From: a virus | Virus record (IMG/VR): IMGVR_UViG_3300008111_000038 | Location: 1 to 42,342 of that record | Direction: 5' to 3' (one strand) | DNA: 42,342 nt | Shown: one piece after another, positions 17,001-24,574 of the stretch | How positions within the stretch are numbered: the stretch's first letter is position 1 | Layout: each line of letters begins with the position of its first letter | Translations under genes and position numbers: made by a program | The notes under the pieces: model-generated | Databases searched by the model: none | Seen by the model: only the letters and a program-made list of their open reading frames with translations | Told to the model about the DNA's origin: nothing

Positions 17001-17432
17001 GGTAACTATATTCTGGCGCTACGCAAGTTTGTAACTCACGCGATCAGATTTAAAACCACGATGGACAACGCCTCCATCGGACCCGGCTCAATTATTACGG
17101 TGGCGCTAAATCAAACTGCCGCTTCCCGTTTTACGAACGGCTCTATCGGACCAACTGGGGTAATCACCACCGGTCAAAACCTCCCGAATGGCACGTACCC
17201 GATCACGTACTTTATTTCTGGCAACTCAACCACACTGTCAGGGACGTTGACCGTCATCGGAGGGCGCACCACAGACGCAGCGTTGTTTAACAGTATCTTC
17301 TCAATCACGCAAGAAAATATCGTCACCAGCACCTACTTAGTGGAGCAGGTGGAACTGGACGAGGAAGGTTTGGTGTCAGTGTCTGCGACAGAATACCCGT
17401 ATAACGCCATTGCCTCCGCCGTCGGGTTGTAG
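13959..17432 (+). CDS. Central tail-tip/baseplate hub protein
   Basis: The 1157-residue protein begins within the preceding gene (ATG 13959; no later ATG precedes the conserved part). The segment EKELCDIIGCSTEEYKQFLF, then IPDIRC and a hydrophobic stretch (LISLAIGLVLSGVSYLL, about 80-96) before a basic Pro-rich turn, is the usual start of the J-type central tail protein in siphoviruses. The rest is beta-rich with likely fibronectin-like and hub domains, including a block with RVRFAEIYEARPIED near residue 706. It should contact receptors or carry the fibres and open at DNA ejection. Confidence 0.85.
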   Translation: MATRDSADQPFEQASGLVPAGKPIERVLLPYEKELCDIIGCSTEEYKQFLFELERNAYVRPAEYAHIPDIRCDPATTSALISLAIGLVLSGVSYLLTPKPRAPEQQQTRQITRRGRTGQDRFIQSTNFDGFADLAEFGDAIPIVWTRYTGTTGGVVIAPLLTWSRAFSLGNQQAAKLVYLISESGLSAPDISGVFIGNTALSVQDADNYIFAWDARPSYDASRITGYNEGGVGFSACLTPSNSTQFGVSNPIANCTGYRVNWQVISYPEDLDEKAERDIRNQRLKVCGRPGRSAGMPGVGRDYPRRLGVIAAGKDQTGTTFRISGTRLPRKPSDFEKSTTITTEDINDALDAECIAADEVLQVGEQLVVGTQLLKVTGRSSQLWQRGSDVDIYLSAAVKGGPLSDIAANNAIADNENPSTRNYGVIYYSICRATTAVFRNNRRCQVTEIGIKSQVWGRINGLANFNRVPDPETLQGYDDDGVQFSLGNNNEYFPRVSMFRVQIRKVGQTSWGNVGGALAVRGGTPTDQHFQLRLNHGTDAEYEFRLKPISSAAIRDGLRELLVLNPNAEYVNDGILSFRGTREQIYANETSDELNPLFEARAMQTKGWGNAYASESYRIPTRATYFNMGVFSLTNVDYTGRLINVTDEQERLQRAFMYELFGDPLNLSQRKTADLKVKTDRGVVKLLLRVEAQDADPGTNVALRWRVRFAEIYEARPIEDSAFNVGQTIGIKVRLKTDSLYLDGKFPASIEDNRVELRMRLQITNTANKTLTPENRGWRLFETYAAFAEVSRYGNIVTHSCDSGPEHQVVYVNQTGGVALGDYSNVNTALLALRSNRNITSVDQLRLWIKSGTTNSNSFPRLVQYLLQNVKGISPQMIDTASFNEADSWCNANGLYYDGAITSRTNLRSFITSTAPFFLLNFVMRNGKLALLPALPGGGSAAMFTAGNIIEGSFSLEYLDISERRPIRAEMVWRRNLLNEFPQQQSFVLGSPGDTLESFDMSAFCTSESHARKAGNYILALRKFVTHAIRFKTTMDNASIGPGSIITVALNQTAASRFTNGSIGPTGVITTGQNLPNGTYPITYFISGNSTTLSGTLTVIGGRTTDAALFNSIFSITQENIVTSTYLVEQVELDEEGLVSVSATEYPYNAIASAVGL

Positions 17433-17434
17433 CC

Positions 17435-17809
17435 ATGCCTTTCCCCAATCTGACGCCATCTGCCCGGAACTTTGCCCCCGGCGATTTTCCGATTAAGCAG
17501 TACAAAGCCCTGAGTGGCGCTGAAATTCGGATCCGTTATGGCAACCTGCGTACGGAAGCCACGCTGGACCTGACCTTCGAGAACATCCGCGACACCAACG
17601 CTGCCGGTTTTATGTCGCACTACAACGAAACCCAAGGCACGTTTTTGACCTTCGAGCTTCCGGGCAGTGTATTCAACGGCTGGGGCGCCAGTGCCTCACT
17701 GATCAATGCTCCGAGTGGTGCGGCTTGGCGATACGACGGACCACCACAAATCACCAGCGTGTATCCCGGACGCAGCACGGTTCAAGTGAAATTGATTGCT
17801 GTCTTGTAG
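17435..17809 (+). CDS. Minor tail protein
   Basis: The 124-residue protein starts MPFPNLTPSARNFAPGDFPI and continues with LRTEATLDLTFENI and SHYNETQGTFLTFELPG. This pattern is common in small tail-tip proteins next to the hub in cyanophage-like siphoviruses, though I cannot name a family with certainty. It follows the hub gene by three bases. A baseplate or fibre-adaptor role is inferred. Confidence 0.62.
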   Translation: MPFPNLTPSARNFAPGDFPIKQYKALSGAEIRIRYGNLRTEATLDLTFENIRDTNAAGFMSHYNETQGTFLTFELPGSVFNGWGASASLINAPSGAAWRYDGPPQITSVYPGRSTVQVKLIAVL

Positions 17810-17841
17810 TTGGCTAACATAACCTTACGGCGGTACTGATC

Positions 17842-18279
17842 ATGGGCTTTTACACAGGGCGAACCGGGTCACTGGTTTTCAACAGTAAGCCTGTTGCCAA
17901 AATCCGTGACTGGTCACTGGACACGACCGTCGAACTGCTTAGCACCAACACGATTGATAGCGTCAGCAATACTTTTACCCCCGGCGTCAAAGGTGCCAGC
18001 GGCAGTGCAACCCTTGTGTACTACCGGCTGGAATCCGGCGAATCCACGTCGTACACCCAGTTCACCGCCCTACTAAGCAAGATCCACAAGACCGGCGCTA
18101 TTACCGAAAGTGACCGTGTGCTGCTGACCCTAAATGTGGGTGGCACAACCAACGACGAGATCAGTTTTAAAGCCTACATCACATCTGCATCAGTCAGTGT
18201 TTCCACGGGCGAACTTTCCGTGGTGCCAATTCAATTCACCGTTGATGGTGATTTTCTGAGCAACGGCACGATTGTATGA
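17842..18279 (+). CDS. Tube-domain protein, second copy
   Basis: The 145-residue protein is a compact version of the tail tube protein. GRTGSLVFNSKPVAKIRDWS matches GTSGALYYKP and VGQVRDWS of the tube gene, with the 100-residue insertion missing. GASGSATLVYY matches the tube's GTGTATVYM, and FKAYITSASVSVSTGELSV matches FDAVLTSASLNINPDDAQS. It lies beside the hub, away from the main tube gene, so it may form an adaptor ring at the distal end or a fibre-attachment ring. The paralogy is seen in the sequence; the role is inferred. Confidence 0.72.
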   Translation: MGFYTGRTGSLVFNSKPVAKIRDWSLDTTVELLSTNTIDSVSNTFTPGVKGASGSATLVYYRLESGESTSYTQFTALLSKIHKTGAITESDRVLLTLNVGGTTNDEISFKAYITSASVSVSTGELSVVPIQFTVDGDFLSNGTIV

Positions 18280-19145
18280 CCGTCTTTCTAGGTCAGTACG
18301 GCAAGGTCAAGCTGCGCCGCAATGCGCAAGGTACGTTTGCGTCTGAGATCAGTCCAGATGACGTAAACATAACCCTCAATCGCGTGGGATTCGATGGTTC
18401 ACTGGAAAACCTGCTGACAGGCGATCGCGTCGATATTTCTACAAACGATGCCCGTGGATTAGTTTGCTTTCCGCTAGCGACATGGCCAGACGCAACAACG
18501 ATAAAAAAAAGCATCAGCCTGTTTGTCAACGTCAACCAAGCCGGTGGTCTTCGCTTCTTTCGTGCTTTTTCTGATGCCGTAAATAACGTACGAGCCAATG
18601 AGTTAGCCCTCGCCGATTTTGCTGGTGCGCCCCTTGCAATCAGCGTAACAGTAAGGGATGTTGATTTTAACTTACTAGGCAATGTAACAAGCTACGAAAT
18701 AAATACCGACCGCGAGGCAATCGACACCACAGTTCTTTCTGATAAGTTCAAACAGCAATACACCGCCGGACTGATTAGCGGTAACGGCACAATTAACTGC
18801 ATGTTCAGTTATGAGTCGACCGGCGTCGAAGAAACACCGCTATTGATGCTGCAGTTAATTCAGCGCGTGGAACTTGGCGCGGCATTTGACTGCGCGTTGT
18901 TTTTGACGGATAACGAAACAGATAGCAGTTTGCAAAATGTTTACTACGAAATCAGCGCCCTCGTTACTAGCGCCGGGGTCACGGTCAACACTGATTCCGT
19001 GATTGAATGCACGATCAACTTTGTTAGCGCAGGCGAAATCAGGCTGTTGGTCGGCAGACCTACGGGGTATGTGTTACAGGAAAACGACGACAAGATCCGC
19101 CTGGAACAGAATCTGGATTATCTGCTACAGGAGACCGAGGACTGA
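18276..19145 (+). CDS. Tube-domain protein, third copy with C-terminal repeat
   Basis: The 289-residue protein overlaps the preceding gene by four bases. Its second half (VTSYEINTDREAIDTTVL, GNGTINCMFSYE, YYEISALVTSAGVTVNTDS) aligns by eye with the tube gene's RDWSFEISRAEIDVTTIG, GTGTATVYM and FDAVLTSASLNIN. The N-terminal half (LGQYGKVKLRRNAQGTF) looks like a further beta domain. The end reads GYVLQENDDKIRLEQ then LLQETED, a short repeat common at the ends of phage tail proteins. It is probably a baseplate ring or fibre-anchor protein. Confidence 0.68.
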   Translation: MTVFLGQYGKVKLRRNAQGTFASEISPDDVNITLNRVGFDGSLENLLTGDRVDISTNDARGLVCFPLATWPDATTIKKSISLFVNVNQAGGLRFFRAFSDAVNNVRANELALADFAGAPLAISVTVRDVDFNLLGNVTSYEINTDREAIDTTVLSDKFKQQYTAGLISGNGTINCMFSYESTGVEETPLLMLQLIQRVELGAAFDCALFLTDNETDSSLQNVYYEISALVTSAGVTVNTDSVIECTINFVSAGEIRLLVGRPTGYVLQENDDKIRLEQNLDYLLQETED

Positions 19146-19189
19146 CCCTAGCGTCACGATTAAGATGGGTCATAAATGTGCTGGTTTAA

Positions 19190-19200
19190 GGAGCTAAGCC
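19190..19200 (+). promoter_or_regulatory. GGAGCTAAGCC ribosome-binding leader of fibre 1
   Basis: AAGGAG (19188-19193) extended by CTAAGCC ends directly at TTG 19201. This supports the TTG start and matches the leaders of portal, capsid and fibre 2. Confidence 0.65.
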
Positions 19201-21255
19201 TTGTCAGACGCCAGGATTACCCAGCTACCGGCGCTACCCGAGGCGTCCGTTGCAAGCACCGATGTTCTGCCTATCGCGGACATTTCTGCCAGCCAGACCA
19301 AAAAGGTAACGGTCAAGGATCTGACCGAAGCGGGCATTTCGCTTGCTGACGCGGGCTCAATCGACCTCGAAAAACTGGATCAGTCCAGCACCACCAAGCT
19401 TGGTGCCACTGCTCTTGCTGACGATGCAGTAACCGCCGCCAAGTTGGCAGACGACAGCAGCATTGCTGCCGATAGCGTCGCACCAAGCACAGATAACTTT
19501 GAAGGTCGCGGATTTTTTGATACCACCGACAGCAACCTCAAGGTCTACAGCGCAGGGTCCTACGCCCAAGTTGTGCTGCCCGAGGCTGGTCTTGCCACTG
19601 GTGCAGTTACCACCGCCAAGATTGCTGACAATGCAGTCACCACGGGCAAAATTGACGCCGCTGGTCTCGGCACTGCTGCCCTTGCAAATGACGCTGTAAC
19701 GACCGCCAAGATTGCCGACGACGCAATCACCGCCGATCAGCTTGCTACTAACTCTGTCACCGCAGACGCCATCGCCTCTGGTGAAGTCGGCACCAGTGAA
19801 TTGGCTAGTAGTGCAGTCACCTACGACAAAATCCAAAACGTCAGCGCAACTGACCTTGTTCTTGGTCGTAGCAGTGCTGGCGCCGGCAACGTCGAAGAAA
19901 TTCCGTGTACCAGTGCAGGTCGTGCCGTCATTGGCGCGGCTGATGCTGCTGCACAACGCACTGTCCTCGGACTCGGCAACCTCTCCACTGCAACTGGAAC
20001 GTGGACAAACGGCGCCACGTTTAGCGGCACCAGTAGCGGCACCAACACCGGCGACCAAACAGTCCAACTGACTGGCGATGTAACCGGCATCGGCACCGGT
20101 ACGTTTGCGGCGACGATCAGTAACGCCGCTGTAACAGAGGCAAAAATCGCCTCTGATGCTGTTAGCACCACCAAGATTGCTACGGATGCTGTTACTGCCG
20201 CCAAACTCGCCAACAACTCCACCGTCCTGACGCAGGCTGGTGCTCCGACGGGTAGCGGTGATTTCACCGGTCAGTACTACATCAACACTGACAACGAAAT
20301 TCTCTACTACTGGGATGGCAGTGCTTGGCAAACTGTCAACATTTCGATCGCCCAAGCAACAGCATCTGTAACCGGCACCGTCAAGGTTGGCACTGGTTTG
20401 CAGATGAACGCCAGTGGTCAACTCGACCACCTCAACGTCGTCACGGCTGGTACATATACCAAAGTCACAGTTGACGCGCAAGGTCACACCACTGTCGGCG
20501 CCACGCTGCAGCCCGCCGATATCCCAAACCTTGATGCCAGCAAGATTACGACTGGCACATTCGGTAGCGGCTTCTTGGCTGCAAACAGCGTTACCGCAAC
20601 GCAGCTAGCCGATTACGGCATTGCCCAAGTCAGCGAGACAGCCCCAACACCTGAATTTGCCGGTCAGTGGTGGGTGAACCCCTCGGACCGTTCAGCGTAT
20701 ATCTGGGTTGGTACCGTCGCCCCGACACCCAACGGTTACTGGCTGCTTGTTGGTTACGGCAGCCCGACACAGCTCAACCTGCGTTTCGGTGGCACTTACA
20801 ACGCCAGCACCAACCTTGTTGTCAGCCTTAACGAGTACGGCACAGAAGCTGGCCTCACCATCGGGCAAGCGGTTGGATTACCCAACAGCCAAAACAACGG
20901 CGTTTACCTTGTCGTTACTACTGCTGGCACGGGCACTACGCCAGCCCCAGCAGTTAGTTTGGCGATTGGCGACTGGATCCTGAGCCAAGGCACGGGCGCT
21001 AACTGGACCAAGATCGCTGTGGTGTCTGGCGCCAGCGGCACCTTTAACGATTACGACATTCTTAGCGACGGTACGTATTTCACGCCGGATATGCCCGGTG
21101 TATCAGATGTACGTGATGCACTGGTGCTGCTGTGGGGTCGCAGCCAGATTGCAACGACTAGCCAAATCGGCCTAGTGCTAGAAACTACAGAGGTGCTTGT
21201 CGACAACAGCACTGGAGCCATGACAATCGGTGTGGTTGACGATGGCACCTACTGA
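19201..21255 (+). CDS. Tail fibre protein 1
   Basis: The 684-residue protein starts at TTG with a strong AAGGAG site. After an N-terminal attachment part (ARITQLPALPEASVASTDVL) it has many short repeats of the type DDAVTAAKLADDS, DNAVTTGKI, ADDAITADQLATNSVTADAI and TDAVTAAKLANNS, which are characteristic of trimeric phage fibres and their shaft. A middle block FSGTSSGTNTGDQ is a classic fibre motif. Further on, GQYYINTDNEILYYWDGSAW and GQWWVNPSDRSAYIWVG are carbohydrate-binding-like blades. The C-terminus ends VVDDGTY. Confidence 0.88.
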   Translation: MSDARITQLPALPEASVASTDVLPIADISASQTKKVTVKDLTEAGISLADAGSIDLEKLDQSSTTKLGATALADDAVTAAKLADDSSIAADSVAPSTDNFEGRGFFDTTDSNLKVYSAGSYAQVVLPEAGLATGAVTTAKIADNAVTTGKIDAAGLGTAALANDAVTTAKIADDAITADQLATNSVTADAIASGEVGTSELASSAVTYDKIQNVSATDLVLGRSSAGAGNVEEIPCTSAGRAVIGAADAAAQRTVLGLGNLSTATGTWTNGATFSGTSSGTNTGDQTVQLTGDVTGIGTGTFAATISNAAVTEAKIASDAVSTTKIATDAVTAAKLANNSTVLTQAGAPTGSGDFTGQYYINTDNEILYYWDGSAWQTVNISIAQATASVTGTVKVGTGLQMNASGQLDHLNVVTAGTYTKVTVDAQGHTTVGATLQPADIPNLDASKITTGTFGSGFLAANSVTATQLADYGIAQVSETAPTPEFAGQWWVNPSDRSAYIWVGTVAPTPNGYWLLVGYGSPTQLNLRFGGTYNASTNLVVSLNEYGTEAGLTIGQAVGLPNSQNNGVYLVVTTAGTGTTPAPAVSLAIGDWILSQGTGANWTKIAVVSGASGTFNDYDILSDGTYFTPDMPGVSDVRDALVLLWGRSQIATTSQIGLVLETTEVLVDNSTGAMTIGVVDDGTY

Positions 21256-21425
21256 TGTCACACAGAACAGAAAATTTTGTTTATAGCGCCGAAAACGTAC
21301 CGATCGGCGGGCAGCCAGGTGATGTGCTGCTGAAAATCCAAGGCGCCAACTATTACACCGCGTGGCGCGACTTCACGTACGTCTTTGAAACTTACGATGT
21401 TGTACTAGACGACGGGGAATACTGA
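21255..21425 (+). CDS. Small protein coupled to fibre 1
   Basis: A 56-residue frame starts at ATG 21255, overlapping the stop of fibre 1 (TGATG). It reads MSHRTENFVYSAENVPIGGQ, then YYTAWRDFTYVFETYDVV and ends LDDGEY. The last residues echo the DDGTY end of fibre 1. Such small genes after a fibre often encode tip proteins or fibre chaperones; this is inference. No family is recognised. Confidence 0.7.
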   Translation: MSHRTENFVYSAENVPIGGQPGDVLLKIQGANYYTAWRDFTYVFETYDVVLDDGEY

Positions 21426-21459
21426 CGTCCTTAAACTGTTGAGGTAATCCCGTCCGCCC

Positions 21460-21472
21460 GGAGCTAAGGGAA
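21460..21472 (+). promoter_or_regulatory. GGAGCTAAGGGAA ribosome-binding leader of fibre 2
   Basis: GGAGCTAAG is identical over nine bases to the fibre 1 leader, followed here by GGAA and ATG 21473. Confidence 0.6.
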
Positions 21473-23485
21473 ATGCCTTCAACGCATAAGCACATCCGTA
21501 GCAGCACCGCCAATAAGCGCCCCACGACGGCGATTGCGGATGGTCAGATTGCGATGAACACCAATAGCACCAGTCCCGGTCTGTTCTTTAAGGACAGCAC
21601 TGGTGCAACGATCATCAAAATCGGTCCGGTGCATGTTGGCGCCACGGCACCCAACGTATCTCCGGCATCGGGCGGCAGCAGCGGCAATAGCACTGGTGAA
21701 GTTTGGCTGGATACCTCGCTGACCCCTAACGGCGTCAAGATCTGGAACGGCAGCAGTTGGACCAACGCCACCCCGATTGGCAGTACCACTGTTCAGGGTT
21801 TGCTGGAACTGGCGACCAACGCTGAAACCCAGACTGGCACCGACATTGATCGCGCTGTAACGCCTGCAGGGCTGCAAAGCAAAGTTAGCGACAGCGTTAG
21901 CACCACCAGCTCAACCACGATTGCTAGCAGCACCGCTGTTAAGGCGGCCTACGACTTGGCTGCTGCTGCAGTCCCGCTAAGTGGTGGTACGGTTACCGGC
22001 AACCTTGAAATCGGTACTACCGGCAGTCTGAGTTTTGAAGGTGCAACGGCTGATGGTTTTGAAACCACTCTTGCTGTTACAAACCCGACTGCAGACCGCA
22101 CAATCACGCTGCCGAACGTGAGCGGTACGGTGGTAACGACCGGCGACACCGGCACCGTCACCAGCACGATGATTGCTAATGGCACCATTGTTGACGCTGA
22201 TGTCAGCGCCAGTGCCGAGATTGCTGTTAGCAAACTGGCGGATGGTGCAGCTCGTCAACTGCTGCAGACCGACGCCGCCGGCACAGGCGTTGAGTGGACC
22301 AGCAACGTCGACGTGCCTGGCACGCTGGACGTAACCAGCACCGCAACATTCGACAGCATCATTAGCGCATCTGCTGGTGCGGCTGCAACACCTTCAATCA
22401 CATTTACAGGTGATACAAACACCGGTATTTATTCACCTGGCGCATACCAAGTAGCACTCACGACTAATGGCACTGGGCGGTTGTTTGTTGATGCGAGTGG
22501 GAATGTTCAATTCGGAGGTTCAAGCGGATTTTTCTTTGTCTCTGCAACTAACCAAATCGCCATCGGCGGAAATACTTATACAAAAGACCTGACAATTAAC
22601 AAAACCGACGCAGCAATCGCATTAAGAGCGTCCAGCGGTGGTACGTATTCGAGCCAGGGTCTGTTCTTTTATGTTGACGGGACAGCTCAATCTCAGATAC
22701 ACAATGACGGTAGCGGAAATATTCTTTTCAGAAACACATCGGCACTGACCGAACGCGCCCGCATCGACAGCTCCGGCAGGTTGTTAGTTGGTACGTCTAC
22801 TGCTATTGCGGCAACTACATTAACCCCAGGTTTTCAGCATCAGGGAACCGAAGCCGGCTTTGCAAATGCAGGTTTTGGTAGGTGGACAAATGATAGTGGC
22901 GGCTATGCCATGTATTTCGCAAAGTCACGTGGAACATCACTAGGCAGTCAAGTAATTGTTAACGATGGCGACTTCTTAGGCGCTTTGTTCTTTGAAGGAA
23001 GTGACGGAACTCAACTGCGTCGAAGCGTATCTATAACCGCCAACGTAGACGGCACCCCCGGCACTAGCGACATGCCGGGCAGAATCGTACTATCGACGAC
23101 CGCCGACGGAGCTGCAAGTCCTACCGAACGATGGCGCATTACTAATGATGGCGTAGTTTGCTACAACCAGCCAGCCCCGACATCGAAGTCTGCTGCAGCC
23201 ACGCTGACCGTAGCCGAACTTAAGACTGGCATCATTCAGTACACCGGCGCTGCCGCCACACTGACTCTTCCCACCGGAACCCTTACCGAGGGCGGCTTCA
23301 GCGGCATCTACACCAACATGACCTTTGAATGGTCGGTGATTAACACTGGCTCTGGTCTCTGCACCATCGGTGCTGGTACAGGTCACACCATCGTTGGTGG
23401 CGCCACTGTTGCAGCTGGTGCCTCCGGTCGCTTCGCCTCACGACGCACGGCTGCCAACACGTTTGTGACCTATCGCCTGAGCTAG
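21473..23485 (+). CDS. Tail fibre protein 2
   Basis: The 670-residue protein begins MPSTHKHIRSSTANKRPTTA then IADGQIAMNTNSTSPGLFFK, a well-known start of cyanophage and other phage fibres. It continues with GEVWLDTSLTPNGVKIWNGS, the shaft-like LSGGTVTGNLEIGTTGSLSF, NPTADRTITLPNVSGTVVTT and the intramolecular-fibre motif ARIDSSGRLLVGTSTA. The C-terminal 100 residues look like a beta-rich receptor-binding tip. The segment from about 22.4 to 23.1 kb is somewhat more AT-rich than its flanks, suggesting domain exchange in the tip-proximal part. Confidence 0.88.
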   Translation: MPSTHKHIRSSTANKRPTTAIADGQIAMNTNSTSPGLFFKDSTGATIIKIGPVHVGATAPNVSPASGGSSGNSTGEVWLDTSLTPNGVKIWNGSSWTNATPIGSTTVQGLLELATNAETQTGTDIDRAVTPAGLQSKVSDSVSTTSSTTIASSTAVKAAYDLAAAAVPLSGGTVTGNLEIGTTGSLSFEGATADGFETTLAVTNPTADRTITLPNVSGTVVTTGDTGTVTSTMIANGTIVDADVSASAEIAVSKLADGAARQLLQTDAAGTGVEWTSNVDVPGTLDVTSTATFDSIISASAGAAATPSITFTGDTNTGIYSPGAYQVALTTNGTGRLFVDASGNVQFGGSSGFFFVSATNQIAIGGNTYTKDLTINKTDAAIALRASSGGTYSSQGLFFYVDGTAQSQIHNDGSGNILFRNTSALTERARIDSSGRLLVGTSTAIAATTLTPGFQHQGTEAGFANAGFGRWTNDSGGYAMYFAKSRGTSLGSQVIVNDGDFLGALFFEGSDGTQLRRSVSITANVDGTPGTSDMPGRIVLSTTADGAASPTERWRITNDGVVCYNQPAPTSKSAAATLTVAELKTGIIQYTGAAATLTLPTGTLTEGGFSGIYTNMTFEWSVINTGSGLCTIGAGTGHTIVGGATVAAGASGRFASRRTAANTFVTYRLS

Positions 23486-23567
23486 TAGTCCTACTCACTA
23501 GGGTGGGCAGCCGACCCTTTCCAACTGGCTGCAACCCTCCTACTCTGTACCAGTCTGGTTCTTCATC

Positions 23568-23879
23568 ATGGCCACCACCTTTACGTGGGGTATCAACACC
23601 CTTGAACGCGAAACCGACGACGGCTTTGTGTTTACCGCCCACTACACCGTCAACGCCAACGACGACACCTACTCTGCTGGTGCATACGGCAGCGTGGGAT
23701 TTCAGCGTCCTGACAACCTAATCCCGTACAACCAACTCGATGAGCCCACTGTGATCGGCTGGGTACAGGAAGCCCTTGGCGGCGACGAAAAAGTTGCTGA
23801 AATTGAAGCTGCTTTGCAAACTCAAATCGACGAACAGCGTCATCCGTCTAAAGCTGCCGGCGTTCCTTGGGCTAACTGA
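23568..23879 (+). CDS. Conserved hypothetical protein (DUF7936-like)
   Basis: The 103-residue protein reads MATTFTWGINTLERETDDGF, VFTAHYTVNANDDTYSAGAY and WVQEALGGDEKVAEIEAALQ. This family is common near fibre and lysis genes of cyanophages as I recall it; its function is unknown. It is soluble with no membrane segment. An alternative start upstream is out of frame. Position suggests a virion-associated or lysis-region accessory protein. Confidence 0.75.
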   Translation: MATTFTWGINTLERETDDGFVFTAHYTVNANDDTYSAGAYGSVGFQRPDNLIPYNQLDEPTVIGWVQEALGGDEKVAEIEAALQTQIDEQRHPSKAAGVPWAN

Positions 23880-23882
23880 GTC

Positions 23883-23975
23883 GTGCTAACCGCCGCAGTG
23901 CTTGCCGGTGCCTGGTGCGCCGGTATTTTTTTGGCTTACTGTCTAGTGGCAATCAACCCACCGGATGATCTGTAG
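23883..23975 (+). CDS. Very small membrane protein
   Basis: Thirty codons start at GTG 23883 and read MLTAAVLAGAWCAGIFLAYC then LVAINPPDDL. Residues 2-22 form one membrane span. The TAG shares a base with the GTG of the next gene. It begins four bases after the preceding stop. Size, hydrophobicity and place before the lysis genes allow a small holin-like or lysis-accessory role, but this is unproved. Confidence 0.6.
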   Translation: MLTAAVLAGAWCAGIFLAYCLVAINPPDDL

Positions 23976-24109
23976 TGGCTGTCAAATCTAAAACTGCACT
24001 GGGGCGTGTCGAGCACCAACCCGGCAAACCCAAAAAGACCCGCCAAGGTCAAGGTCAAAACAGCCTGCCCAATCACGGCCGTAAAAAGCTACGGGGGCAA
24101 GGTCGTTAA
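23975..24109 (+). CDS. Small basic protein (GRKKLRGQG family)
   Basis: A 44-residue frame from GTG 23975 reads MAVKSKTALGRVEHQPGKPK and ends QNSLPNHGRKKLRGQGR. The pattern KKTRQGQGQNS with a closing GRKKLRGQG is one I recognise from many phages as a tiny, highly basic conserved protein. Its function is unknown; nucleic-acid or virion binding is plausible. It is coupled to the preceding small membrane gene by a one-base overlap. Confidence 0.72.
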   Translation: MAVKSKTALGRVEHQPGKPKKTRQGQGQNSLPNHGRKKLRGQGR

Positions 24110-24140
24110 ACTGTAGAAAAGGTCGGCAGTATGCCTCGCA

Positions 24141-24392
24141 ATGGATCACCACGAAGAGGCGCCAATCACTACCAAGCCCTCCGAAAACCCGTTTAATCAA
24201 GCCGTTCCAGCCCTGCTGACTACTGCAGTCATCGGGTTGGGCGGCCTTTTCATGCAAGTTGCCAAGCTGGATCAATCAGTCAGTACCGTTGCCGCCGATA
24301 TCCAAGAACTGAAGAACGACTCAAAAGAAAGGCTTAGTGATCTCGAAACCAGAGTGCGCCACATTGAAATGACCGTCGGCACCAAAAAATGA
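24141..24392 (+). CDS. Holin candidate (one membrane span plus coiled coil)
   Basis: The 83-residue protein has a polar N-terminus, a membrane span at about residues 22-40 (AVPALLTTAVIGLGGLFMQV) and a charged C-terminal helix (IQELKNDSKERLSDLETRV) with heptad spacing. Single-span proteins with a cytoplasmic or periplasmic coiled coil, just before the endolysin, are typical small holins or holin partners. It overlaps the next gene by four bases (ATGA). Confidence 0.65.
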   Translation: MDHHEEAPITTKPSENPFNQAVPALLTTAVIGLGGLFMQVAKLDQSVSTVAADIQELKNDSKERLSDLETRVRHIEMTVGTKK

Positions 24393-24574
24393 GCGTCGTC
24401 AACACCACCGACTACGGCAACGGCTTCAGCCTGGATCAGCTGGAGAACGAGCGCGGCGAACTTTACTATCGCGCCTGCAAGGGCAGCGTCTGCCGCTACG
24501 CAGAAGACCACTACATCGCAATGATGTATCTCGAAGGCATGGGCTGGGACCCTAAGCAACAAGCCCCTCAGTAA
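24389..24574 (+). CDS. Small hypothetical protein in lysis region
   Basis: This is a 61-residue soluble protein with two cysteines in ACKGSVCRYAEDHYIAMMYL and Trp near the end. It overlaps the holin candidate by four bases, and its last 23 bases overlap the 3' end of the leftward HNH gene. No family is recognised. Confidence 0.65.
   Translation: MSVVNTTDYGNGFSLDQLENERGELYYRACKGSVCRYAEDHYIAMMYLEGMGWDPKQQAPQ

Noticed and set aside
18421-18428. HIP1 site GCGATCGC, as a sign of a cyanobacterial host
   Set aside because: I saw only one exact copy, so it is not enriched and cannot be used for host assignment.
19600-20250. Short DNA repeats encoding A-V-T-T-A-K-I units
   Set aside because: These are protein-level shaft repeats of the fibre, not a DNA element.
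19357-20487. A 376-codon open frame antisense to fibre 1
   Set aside because: It is a shadow of the repetitive Ala/Thr-rich fibre sequence; no domain is seen.
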